A DNA stretch of 64,000 nt from Chitinophaga sancti (lineage in GTDB: Bacteria > Bacteroidota > Bacteroidia > Chitinophagales > Chitinophagaceae), in contig NZ_CP139247.1 in assembly GCF_034087045.1 (NCBI RefSeq), positions 930,001 to 994,000 of the forward strand, read 5' to 3'. Shown here in pieces: positions 32,843 to 39,915 of this stretch. Positions within the stretch are counted from its first letter, which is position 1; every line of letters starts with the position of its first letter. Both the position numbers and the translations under genes were made by a program. The notes under the pieces are model-generated. The model searched no databases. It was not told where the DNA came from and was given only the letters and a program-made list of their open reading frames with translations.

Positions 32843-33739
32843 ATGCGTTCTCTATTGACAGCCCTATTACAGGGCTCACCCAGGGCATTGGCCCGATGTA
32901 TAACCCTGGTGGAAAATGAAGCCAGCGGGTACGAAGGACTGTTGGCAGACCTTCCTGCCAATAATCATACCCGGGTGATCGGCATTACCGGCCCTCCCGG
33001 CGCTGGCAAAAGTACGCTTGTGAATGGCTTAATTGAACTGCTACTGAAACAGGGGAAAAAGGTAGGCATCATTGCCGTTGACCCCAGTTCTCCCTTTAAT
33101 TACGGCGCATTACTGGGAGATCGGGTACGTATGGCCCAGCATTTTAACAACGACCATGTTTTTATCCGCTCTATGGCAAGCAGAGGGGCATTGGGAGGAT
33201 TAAGCCCAAGGATCATTGAAGTGAGCGACCTGATGAAAGCCGCTGGTTTTGATTATCTCTTTATAGAAACAGTTGGAGTGGGGCAGAGTGAAGTGGAAAT
33301 AGCCGGAATTGCTACCACCACGGTAGTAGTGGTCGTACCGGAAGCAGGCGATGAAATACAAACCATGAAAGCAGGGTTGATGGAAATCGCAGACATCTTC
33401 GTGGTAAATAAAGCGGATAGAGATAATGCAGATGCATTTGTAAAAAACCTGCGCATACTGGCTCATAGCCGTGTTCAGGAAACAGCCGTTTTAAAAACAG
33501 TCGCTACTACCAACGAAGGCTTAACTGCATTGATAGCCGCCATCGACCATCATCAACAACAACTGACCCAGCATCCGGAAAAACACGCACAATTACTTAC
33601 AGAGAAAGCCTGGCAACTCATACAACGCCAACGTATGCGTACCTTTAACAGGCAGGACTTGTTTCAGCAAATAAAAGCAGGACTTGAAAAAGGAGATTTT
33701 AATTTGTACCGTTTCTTACAATCAGTTTACGGAGTATAA
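32843..33739 (+). CDS. meaB: MeaB/ArgK-type GTPase, methylmalonyl-CoA mutase chaperone
   Basis: The 298-residue G3E-family GTPase has a P-loop GPPGAGKST at residues 50-58, VAVDPSS-type segment IIAVDPSSPFNYGALLGDRVRM, the switch-like RGALGGLSPRIIEV, FIETVGVGQSEVEIAG and NKADRDNAD (specificity loop), and a C-terminal dimerisation arm. MeaB protects and reloads the B12-dependent methylmalonyl-CoA mutase in the cytosol. The mutase genes are not in this window, which is usual. It is somewhat short for the family because the N-terminal arm is brief. It starts 50 bp from the divergent GT2 gene and its last 41 bp overlap the 3' end of the ClC-like gene on the opposite strand. Confidence 0.92.
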   Translation: MRSLLTALLQGSPRALARCITLVENEASGYEGLLADLPANNHTRVIGITGPPGAGKSTLVNGLIELLLKQGKKVGIIAVDPSSPFNYGALLGDRVRMAQHFNNDHVFIRSMASRGALGGLSPRIIEVSDLMKAAGFDYLFIETVGVGQSEVEIAGIATTTVVVVVPEAGDEIQTMKAGLMEIADIFVVNKADRDNADAFVKNLRILAHSRVQETAVLKTVATTNEGLTALIAAIDHHQQQLTQHPEKHAQLLTEKAWQLIQRQRMRTFNRQDLFQQIKAGLEKGDFNLYRFLQSVYGV

Positions 33740-34808
33740 AAGCAGGTATTACAGCTACTATAACAGGTAGAATGACCATCCATTGATGTGTCATTTCTAT
33801 GGATAGTATAATTGCTGCCAGTATGATGGGGAGTCTTCCCGTGAGCATTGCTGCGATACCCACCATGGCAGCCACTCCGAATGTCGTATCATGCACACCA
33901 AATAACATCGCAAACAGCAATATACAGCCCGTTCCCAGTGCACCACCTATTAACACCAAAGGTGTAATCATCAACGCATGGCCAGGTGCGCCTGAACCAG
34001 CAGCCAACGCAAGCATTGCAAAACGCACCAATGATAATCCCAGGCAGATCTCCAGATTCATCTGACCGGTATACAGCACTTCTAAAAAGTTATTTCCCGT
34101 ACCCAATCCTTCAGGTCGTAGCCAACCCAAATAACCAATGATCACAGCAGCAATGACCGGCAACCATTCCCGTTTGTAAGTGATCTTTCCCATCATCTTT
34201 ATCAACCCTGTTAGTGAGATGCCAAATAGCGATACGACTATACCCGTAATAAAGTATACAGTTAATCCTGAAATCGTATTACCGCCTGATTCATGTATAG
34301 GAAAAACAGCTCCCCAGCCATAAAACAAAAAACAGCACAATGCACCTGTTGCAGCCGACAATAATATGGCAACGACATTCAATAAGGTAAACGCTATAAA
34401 ACCCAGTTCAAAGATCAATACTGTCGCTGCCAGCGGTGCGTGCATCATATATGCCAATGCACCTGCAAGTGCCGCTGCTTTGAGCAACTTCCTTTCACCC
34501 AATACAAATAACCCACTTACAAAAGTACCTTCCACTCCAAACGGAAAACCTGTGCCGGTCATCAACAGGGCACTAAAAGGAACCAGCTTTTTCTTTCCGG
34601 ACTTTGCAATCAGGGCACCAGCCAAAGCACCTGCTATTGGAATAAGGATGATCCACCCACCTAATCCGGAATCAGTAATATCAGGTATATCCGTTTTGAA
34701 TGCTCCTAAAAAGCAGACCCAGGTGATGAAGTTAATCAGCCGTGCGAGTCCTTCAAACACCAATGCGGCGAGTACAGCAAACAATACAGCTAGCCCAATG
34801 CTTTTCAT
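33699..34808 (-). CDS. ClC-like chloride channel/antiporter
   Basis: The 369-residue protein has about ten membrane helices with relics of the ClC motifs: GTGFPFGVEGTFVSGL occupies the place of the GxGxE(G/K)xP-type loops, and GSGAPGHALMITPLVLIGGALG that of GSGxxGGxFxPxLxxGAxxG. It is shorter than classical ClC proteins (about 450-700 residues) and has no CBS domains, so it represents the compact ClC branch. It would move chloride or a related anion, possibly in exchange for protons, through the inner membrane. The gating glutamate position appears as GVEG. Its 3' end overlaps meaB by 41 bp tail to tail. The anion is not predictable. Confidence 0.78.
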   Translation of the reverse strand: MKSIGLAVLFAVLAALVFEGLARLINFITWVCFLGAFKTDIPDITDSGLGGWIILIPIAGALAGALIAKSGKKKLVPFSALLMTGTGFPFGVEGTFVSGLFVLGERKLLKAAALAGALAYMMHAPLAATVLIFELGFIAFTLLNVVAILLSAATGALCCFLFYGWGAVFPIHESGGNTISGLTVYFITGIVVSLFGISLTGLIKMMGKITYKREWLPVIAAVIIGYLGWLRPEGLGTGNNFLEVLYTGQMNLEICLGLSLVRFAMLALAAGSGAPGHALMITPLVLIGGALGTGCILLFAMLFGVHDTTFGVAAMVGIAAMLTGRLPIILAAIILSIEMTHQWMVILPVIVAVIPAFILRKLIVRNGTN

Positions 34809-34993
34809 ATTCTTAACTTCCGGTTATGTTAATGATTCGTTAACAGAAAAGAGTATATCTGTAAAATCAATTTAATTCCTCATTTATTACAATCTAATAA
34901 TAAAATTATTAACCTGACAATCACTACTTCATTTTCGTGAGTAATCGTTCGTCAATAGCATGTTAAAAATTTCATGCCGTATACCCCCCGCCA

Positions 34994-35001
34994 TACATTT
35001 G
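34994..35001 (+). promoter_or_regulatory. -7 box of the DUF2024 gene
   Basis: TACATTTG is a perfect TAnnTTTG match about 50 bp before the ATG at 35052. Confidence 0.5.
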
Positions 35002-35051
35002 TGTCAACCTAGATTACTGTTATTGATAAATTGATAATTAACCACATATCC

Positions 35052-35312
35052 ATGGAAGTTGCTATTTTCGACACCTATGTGAAACGCCGTGAAGGAGGCT
35101 ATATGCATTTTGACATAATCGTCTCCGTTGACACTAATTACGAAAGCGTTCTCACATTTGGTAATGCTTACCTCAAATCCCGCTCATTGACTTCGCCAGT
35201 TATTTCGTCCCGTGATTGCAGGTTCTGCCATATGCAGGAAACTGTTCCTTCATGGGAAAAGAATATCCAGCAGCAAGGCTATCATATTTACGAACTGGAA
35301 GGTTGCAGGTAA
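35052..35312 (+). CDS. DUF2024 family protein
   Basis: From the ATG at 35052 the product is 86 residues: MEVAIFDTYVKRREGGYMHFDIIV, then SVLTFGNAYLKSRSL and SRDCRFCHMQETVPSWEKNIQQQGYHIYELEGC. This matches DUF2024, small cytosolic proteins of Bacteroidota and Proteobacteria with a conserved CRFCH pair and no known activity. The frame is open to 35031, but the second Met gives the standard family start. It is a single-gene unit with its own promoter box and a perfect terminator. The ClC-like gene lies divergently upstream. Confidence 0.85.
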   Translation: MEVAIFDTYVKRREGGYMHFDIIVSVDTNYESVLTFGNAYLKSRSLTSPVISSRDCRFCHMQETVPSWEKNIQQQGYHIYELEGCR

Positions 35313-35325
35313 AATCTTTAACTAC

Positions 35326-35355
35326 AAAGGGCTGATCATTGCTGATCAGCCCTTT
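35326..35355. terminator. Bidirectional terminator between DUF2024 and the 70-aa gene
   Basis: AAAGGGCTGATCA and TGATCAGCCCTTT form perfect 13-bp arms with loop TTGC. It can serve both convergent genes. Confidence 0.75.
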
Positions 35356-35377
35356 GCTTATTATGATTTGTAATAGT

Positions 35378-35590
35378 TTAAGCCTGTTGTCTGTTATTCC
35401 TGTAATAACGGAAGCCCAGAAATGCAATGATGATAAGTGGCGTTACTGCCAGCATCAGGATACCCGCATTCAATCCTTTCGCAGGTCCTTCTCCCAGTTG
35501 CTGTGCCGTCTTGGTACAAAGAGAACACTGTGCCATGGTTTGTGTGCTCAGGGCAAGGAGTATTGATGCTATTTGTCCAATCTTTTTCAT
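35378..35590 (-). CDS. Small CxxC membrane protein of the oxidase cluster
   Basis: The 70-residue protein has a signal-like hydrophobic start (MKKIGQIASILLALSTQTMAQ), a CSLC pair followed by TKTAQQLGEGPAKGLNAG, and one membrane helix (GILMLAVTPLIIIAFLGFRYY) near the C-terminus. Small proteins with this layout are often found at the end of cytochrome oxidase clusters in Bacteroidota. The CxxC in a periplasmic loop suggests metal or disulfide chemistry in oxidase assembly, which is inference. It is the last gene of the minus-strand respiratory block and ends before a bidirectional terminator. Confidence 0.72.
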   Translation of the reverse strand: MKKIGQIASILLALSTQTMAQCSLCTKTAQQLGEGPAKGLNAGILMLAVTPLIIIAFLGFRYYRNNRQQA

Positions 35591-35655
35591 ACTACGAATT
35601 TAATTATAATAGAGGGATTTTCATTTTATAAGAATTAATTCCCGTCCTGATATCA

Positions 35656-36225
35656 TCAATAATATGGCGCGATCATTACATACACAATCACACCGGTTAC
35701 CGCTACATAAAACCAGATCGGCCATGTAATTCTCGCAATCTTCTTATGCTTCTCAAAGTCATTCTGAAACCCACGCAGCAAGGTAAACAATACCAGCGGA
35801 ACTATAATACCAGCCAGGATAATATGCGTAATCAGGATAAAGAAATACACATACCTCAATCCGCCTGCCGCTGCTTTCTCTGCTTCTGTTACAATATAGT
35901 TATGATCTACATCACCATACATAGTAGACTTCACAAAGAAGTGATACGTTACATACGATACCAGGAAAATAGCTGACAGCGCCACCGCAACCAGGTTCGC
36001 CACCTTGTGTGCTTTAATCTGCTTCATCTTGATAAAATACAGACTCGCCAACAACAACACTGCTGTAGCTGAATTCAGTGCCGCATGAAACAACGGCAAT
36101 ACTGAAACATTAAACCCCGCTTCCATATGCTGGCGCGGCAAATACATCAGGAGCGCCACGACTACCGGTATCGCTATGGATACAATCGTAATAGGCAGGT
36201 TCAGATTTTTGTTTGTAAGACTCAT
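35656..36225 (-). CDS. DUF420 membrane protein (CtaM-like)
   Basis: The 189-residue protein has about five membrane helices; conserved elements are LPLFHAALNSATAVLLLASLYFIKMKQIKAHKVANL, SYVTYHFFVKSTMYGD, VYFFILITHIILAGIIVPLVLFTLLRGF and HKKIARITWPIWFYVAVTGVIVYVMI. These match DUF420, whose Bacillus member CtaM is needed for caa3 oxidase biogenesis. Several membrane His residues (HAALN, THI) could bind heme. It lies within the oxidase cluster, between the SCO gene and the small CxxC protein gene, so an assembly role here is likely. Confidence 0.88.
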   Translation of the reverse strand: MSLTNKNLNLPITIVSIAIPVVVALLMYLPRQHMEAGFNVSVLPLFHAALNSATAVLLLASLYFIKMKQIKAHKVANLVAVALSAIFLVSYVTYHFFVKSTMYGDVDHNYIVTEAEKAAAGGLRYVYFFILITHIILAGIIVPLVLFTLLRGFQNDFEKHKKIARITWPIWFYVAVTGVIVYVMIAPYY

Positions 36226-36320
36226 ATCAGGATATTTAAAGCAAAAAGTGAAACGGCAACGCTACACCTTAGCGTCTACACATTTCACTTTTATGCTTAC
36301 TTTTCATTTTCTTAATTTTC

Positions 36321-37001
36321 TTATTCAGTACCTGGATTCAGAATCCTTTGCAGGAAAGGAGGACGATGCTTTGCCTTCTCCAGGTGCAATACAGCGATAT
36401 CATTTGCGACCTGACGAATTACATTGCTGTCTGTTCCATCATAATACCCCCTGATCTGGCGGTCCTTGTCCAGTAAGATCAGTTTCTCTGTATGGATAAA
36501 ATCATCCGGTCCGCCATCTCCCTCTGTCACGCTTACAAAAAACTCGTGTCGGGCCAGATCATAAATATCCTTCTTACTACCGGTTAGTAACCACCAGTTA
36601 TCAGGATTAATATTGCGTTTTAAACCATATTGGCGCAAAGTCTCAGATGAATCTCTTTCCGGATCTACTGTCAGCGACAGCAGTTGCAGTAAGGTATCAC
36701 TCTTGATATACGCTTTTTGTAGCTTTTCCAGATTTGCCATCATCTTTGGGCAAATGCTGGGACAGGAAGTAAAAAAGAAATTTACCAGCACCATTTTGTT
36801 TGGCAGGTCATGTAAGGATACCTGCTGGCCCATCTGGTTGGTAAATGTAAAATCCTTTACCGTATGATACACCGTATCATACGTTTGCTTCCCATCTTTC
36901 ATCACAGTATCTACACGCTCCGCTATATAATGGCGGGGGAGTGGTACTGCATCCTCCCGATAGTGATCTACTATCAGGTAGCCCACCAATGGCAACAGCA
37001 C
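36321..37001 (-). CDS. SCO1/SenC family copper-delivery protein
   Basis: From the GTG at 37001 the protein is 226 residues. A short N-terminal hydrophobic segment anchors it, and the thioredoxin-like SCO domain has the copper-binding TSCPSICPKM (Cys80, Cys84) and a downstream His in DDFIHTEKLILLDK. SCO proteins deliver copper to the CuA site of oxidase subunit II, facing the periplasm. The reading frame continues upstream for about 20 codons without ATG, GTG or TTG and would extend the anchor (AITQKGLLGLVLA), so either the protein has a short anchor or a non-standard start is used. It lies just after the terminator of the subunit IV gene. Confidence 0.88.
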   Translation of the reverse strand: MLLPLVGYLIVDHYREDAVPLPRHYIAERVDTVMKDGKQTYDTVYHTVKDFTFTNQMGQQVSLHDLPNKMVLVNFFFTSCPSICPKMMANLEKLQKAYIKSDTLLQLLSLTVDPERDSSETLRQYGLKRNINPDNWWLLTGSKKDIYDLARHEFFVSVTEGDGGPDDFIHTEKLILLDKDRQIRGYYDGTDSNVIRQVANDIAVLHLEKAKHRPPFLQRILNPGTE

Positions 37002-37068
37002 GGCGAGTACTAGTCCTAAAAGTCCTTTCTGTGTGATGGCGTATGGTATTAATTGTGAACAAAAAATT

Positions 37069-37110
37069 ACGCTTTACAATATCCGCATCGCTGGGGACAA
37101 TGTAAAGCGT
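37069..37110 (-). terminator. Terminator after oxidase subunit IV gene
   Basis: ACGCTTTACA pairs with TGTAAAGCGT around a 22-nt loop, followed on the minus strand by AATTTTTTG. It separates the oxidase structural genes from the downstream SCO-DUF420 genes. Confidence 0.65.
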
Positions 37111-37130
37111 AATAGTATAAAAGTAATGAA

Positions 37131-37547
37131 TTATTCGTGGTGTCCCTCTCCGCCTTCGATAACCTGTACTTTCTCAACTGGTTTTGGAGTACCAGGAGCC
37201 AGGTTCTTACGCATGTTCTTCCATGAATCACCATCAGCCAGGAAGGCGATGATAAACCAGACAAACAGCAGCAGTGGCATGAGGATAGTCATGATCAGGT
37301 TCTTGATCTCATGACCAAGGTGCATGAACTCAGCTACGATAAAGAATGCCTTCACAATGGTCAGACCAATGAAGATAGAGTTTACCAGCAGCTTAGGAGG
37401 AAACCCTGTGTTCAGGTGAATCAAAGCCAGCGCGATTTCAACAACTGTGATCGCTAATAAAATCCAAAACGTTTTCCAGATGCTCTTGGTAGAGCTATCA
37501 GCTACATGAACATCGTGACCCGCGTCTGTATATGTTGTATTTGACAT
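37131..37547 (-). CDS. Cytochrome c oxidase subunit IV family protein
   Basis: The 138-residue protein has three membrane helices with a conserved KAFFIVAEFMHLGHEIKN segment between helices two and three, typical of prokaryotic subunit IV (COX4_pro/CyoD) proteins. N-terminal and C-terminal tails are polar (the latter ends KPVEKVQVIEGGEGHHE). Subunit IV supports assembly of the heme-copper oxidase in the inner membrane and has no redox centre. It follows subunit III (37593-38267) by 45 bp on the same strand and ends at a terminator. Confidence 0.88.
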   Translation of the reverse strand: MSNTTYTDAGHDVHVADSSTKSIWKTFWILLAITVVEIALALIHLNTGFPPKLLVNSIFIGLTIVKAFFIVAEFMHLGHEIKNLIMTILMPLLLFVWFIIAFLADGDSWKNMRKNLAPGTPKPVEKVQVIEGGEGHHE

Positions 37548-37592
37548 GTGTTCTCTTTTTAAAATTCCAATTTACTAAATTCCCAATTCCGA

Positions 37593-38267
37593 TTAGAGCA
37601 GGTAGAAACAGGTGAATACGAATACCCAAACCAGATCCACAAAGTGCCAGTACAGACCTACTTTTTCAACCATTTCATAGTGACCTCTGTCTTCGTAAGT
37701 ACCTTTCAGTACGTTAGCCAGGATAAGGATGTTCAATATCACACCAGAAGTTACGTGCAAACCGTGGAAACCGGTGATGGTAAAGAAAAAGTTAGTAAAG
37801 TTAGGAGAACCAGCAGTACCATCAGCATTTGCAAAAGGATTACGACCCCACCATGCACCTTCGTGCCACAGATGTGTCCACTCCCATGCCTGACAGCTCA
37901 GGAACGCGATACCACCGATGATCGTCCAGACGAGCCATTTAGCTACATCCTGCTGACGACGCTGGTGACCGGCATGTACAGCCAATACCATAGTTACAGA
38001 ACTCATGATCAGAATGAATGTCATCAAGCTCACAAATCCCATTGGAACATTTGCATGTCCCAAACCTGGGAACGAACGGAACACCTCGTTAGGGTCAGGC
38101 CATGAAGTACTCATGAAGCGGATCGTTCCATATGATATCAACAATGCTCCAAAAGTGAAGGCATCTGACAACAGGAAGTACCACATCATCAACTTTCCGT
38201 AACTCACATTAAAAGGAGAATGTCCCCCGGACCACCATTTTTTCTTCGCTGTAACTGCTGTATCCAT
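37593..38267 (-). CDS. ctaE: Cytochrome c oxidase subunit III
   Basis: The 224-residue protein has about five membrane helices and subunit III hallmarks: WYFLLSDAFTFGALLISYG, SVTMVLAVHAGHQRRQQDVAKWL, FFFTITGFHGLHVTSGVILNI and KVGLYWHFVDLVWVFVFTCFYLL, the last being the signature WHFVDxVW. It stabilises the aa3 oxidase and proton uptake. It is shorter than mitochondrial subunit III (no first two helices), as usual in Bacteroidota. A second, shorter relative lies directly upstream (38299-38868). All are on the minus strand in one likely operon. Confidence 0.92.
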   Translation of the reverse strand: MDTAVTAKKKWWSGGHSPFNVSYGKLMMWYFLLSDAFTFGALLISYGTIRFMSTSWPDPNEVFRSFPGLGHANVPMGFVSLMTFILIMSSVTMVLAVHAGHQRRQQDVAKWLVWTIIGGIAFLSCQAWEWTHLWHEGAWWGRNPFANADGTAGSPNFTNFFFTITGFHGLHVTSGVILNILILANVLKGTYEDRGHYEMVEKVGLYWHFVDLVWVFVFTCFYLL

Positions 38268-38298
38268 TGTTTGTTTTGTAAATTAATTTTTAGAAAGT

Positions 38299-38868
38299 TT
38301 ATCTGGCGATACTCAGAAAAATCAAAAGGTAAATCCACAGAATGTCTACAAAGTGCCAGTAAGTAGAGGCTACTTCAATCGGAACTGAACTGTAGCTTAA
38401 TACTTTGGTTCTAAAGGCTCTTCCAAACAAAACCAGCAAAACGACTACTCCACCCAGTACGTGCAGCAGGTGTACACCTACAATCACATAAATAAAAGAA
38501 GCAGATGCCGGACCATTTAAAGGTAGCCCATTATGTGCCATCTGTGAAAATCCAATCCACTGACATACCGCAAATGCTATTCCTAACAGAGCGGTCAGCG
38601 TGATCAGCTGTTTGTATGCCTGCATATGTCTGTTTCTGAATTGCTTTACAGCTATCTGAACAGTTACACTACTGGCCAGGATTACTGCGGTGCTCACCCA
38701 AAAGATCATAGGCAGCTCGAAAGTGACCCAGTTTGCTTGCGATCGCTTTACTACATACGCACTGGTGAAACCAATAAACATCATCGTAATACTCCCCATA
38801 GCTATCCATAGGGAATATTTGTGTGGATGTATCTTTTTGCGTTGTTGTAAACTCATCGCCTGCATCAC
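38299..38868 (-). CDS. Cytochrome c oxidase subunit III family protein, second copy
   Basis: The 189-residue protein has five membrane helices: SLWIAMGSITMMFIGFTSAYVVKR, PMIFWVSTAVILASSVTVQIAVK, ITLTALLGIAFAVCQWIGF, IYVIVGVHLLHVLGGVVVLLVLF and PIEVASTYWHFVDILWIYLLIFLSI. The YWHFVDILW end is the subunit III signature. Bacteroidota commonly encode two such proteins in this cluster. It lies 21 bp downstream of cyoE. Whether it joins the same oxidase or has a distinct role cannot be seen from the sequence. The start could be Met1 or Met2. Confidence 0.88.
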   Translation of the reverse strand: MMQAMSLQQRKKIHPHKYSLWIAMGSITMMFIGFTSAYVVKRSQANWVTFELPMIFWVSTAVILASSVTVQIAVKQFRNRHMQAYKQLITLTALLGIAFAVCQWIGFSQMAHNGLPLNGPASASFIYVIVGVHLLHVLGGVVVLLVLFGRAFRTKVLSYSSVPIEVASTYWHFVDILWIYLLIFLSIAR

Positions 38869-38889
38869 TATTTATTCTTTAAAACCTTA

Positions 38890-39798
38890 TTAAATGTTAT
38901 GCACTTTGTCAGCTAATAATGCCAACTGCATGATTGTAAGATAAATGTAAGATCCGAACATCAGCTTACGTGCTGCTGCAGCATCACATTTTCTATACAA
39001 GTTAACCGCACGGTAAAGGAAGAAAAGCGTAGCCAGAAATACGATCACTGCTGAAATGGCACCGCTGATCCTAAACAGATAAGGAAGACCACCCAGTGGA
39101 ATCAGGAGGAATGTATACATTACAGCCTGAATAGCGATCATCCTGTTTGGTTCTGAACCGTTTGGTAATAATTTGAAACCGGCGTTTTTATAATCCTTAT
39201 GTCCAACCCATGCAATCGCCCAGAAGTGAGGGAACTGCCATACGAATTGAAGTGCATATAAAGACCATCCGCCAGCGCCCAGTTCATCCGCTCCTGCTGC
39301 CCAGCCTATCAACAGTGGCATCGCTCCCGGGATTGCACCCACCAGCACCGCCAGTGAATTCCATCTTTTCCAGGGTGTATAGATAAATGCATACACTACC
39401 AGCGATAACAGGCTCAACCCAGCACTCAGCCAGTTGAATGCCCATGCCATGATCAATACACCGGAGATAGCTGTTGCAAAAGCCAGGATCCTGGCTTCTG
39501 TTTCAGAAACACGGCCGGAGGGCAGGGGCCTTACAGCCGTCCGTGCCATCAGCTTGTCTGTTTCTACTTCCAGTAACTGATTGATTGTATTTGCTGAGCC
39601 GGATACTAATAAACCACCGGCAAATAATTCAACGATTTTTATCAACGAAAACTCCACCCCAGGAACGAGTAAGTAACCCACTACACTGGAAAACACCACC
39701 ATAAAGGTTAGGTTAAACTTCATCAGCTGAGAATAATCCTTCACCTTACTGGCTACAGCATACGACAACGACAATTTTATGGAGTTTGCTCTTATCAT
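38890..39798 (-). CDS. cyoE: Protoheme IX farnesyltransferase (heme O synthase)
   Basis: The 302-residue UbiA-family prenyltransferase has about eight membrane helices. The first Asp-rich region reads NTINQLLEVETDKLMARTAVRPLPSG, matching the family NxxxDxxxDxxMxRTxxRPLP pattern with Glu in place of the first Asp. The second is HFWAIAWVGHKDYKNAGFKLLPN. It attaches farnesyl to heme B to make heme O, precursor of heme A for the aa3 oxidase encoded next door. The symbol ctaB is equally used. No heme A synthase gene was found in the window. Confidence 0.92.
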   Translation of the reverse strand: MIRANSIKLSLSYAVASKVKDYSQLMKFNLTFMVVFSSVVGYLLVPGVEFSLIKIVELFAGGLLVSGSANTINQLLEVETDKLMARTAVRPLPSGRVSETEARILAFATAISGVLIMAWAFNWLSAGLSLLSLVVYAFIYTPWKRWNSLAVLVGAIPGAMPLLIGWAAGADELGAGGWSLYALQFVWQFPHFWAIAWVGHKDYKNAGFKLLPNGSEPNRMIAIQAVMYTFLLIPLGGLPYLFRISGAISAVIVFLATLFFLYRAVNLYRKCDAAAARKLMFGSYIYLTIMQLALLADKVHNI

Positions 39799-39873
39799 TT
39801 CTTAGTCCAAATCTGTGAGGTGCGTGCTCACAGGGGTCCAAAAATATCAATCTTCACTTTCGTTTTTTTGAGC

Positions 39874-39900
39874 TGCCCTCCCTTTTAGCGGGGGAGGGCA
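39874..39900. other. Hairpin in the ctaD-cyoE spacer
   Basis: TGCCCTCCC and GGGAGGGCA arms with a 9-nt loop lie between the ctaD stop and cyoE. There is no T-tract on the minus strand, so it is more likely an mRNA-stability or partial termination structure that lowers downstream expression. Confidence 0.4.
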
Positions 39901-39915
39901 ACCGGCAGGTCAGGA

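Noticed and set aside
37069..37110. Riboswitch upstream of the SCO gene
   Set aside because: The structure is a simple hairpin with T-tract following the subunit IV gene, best read as a terminator.
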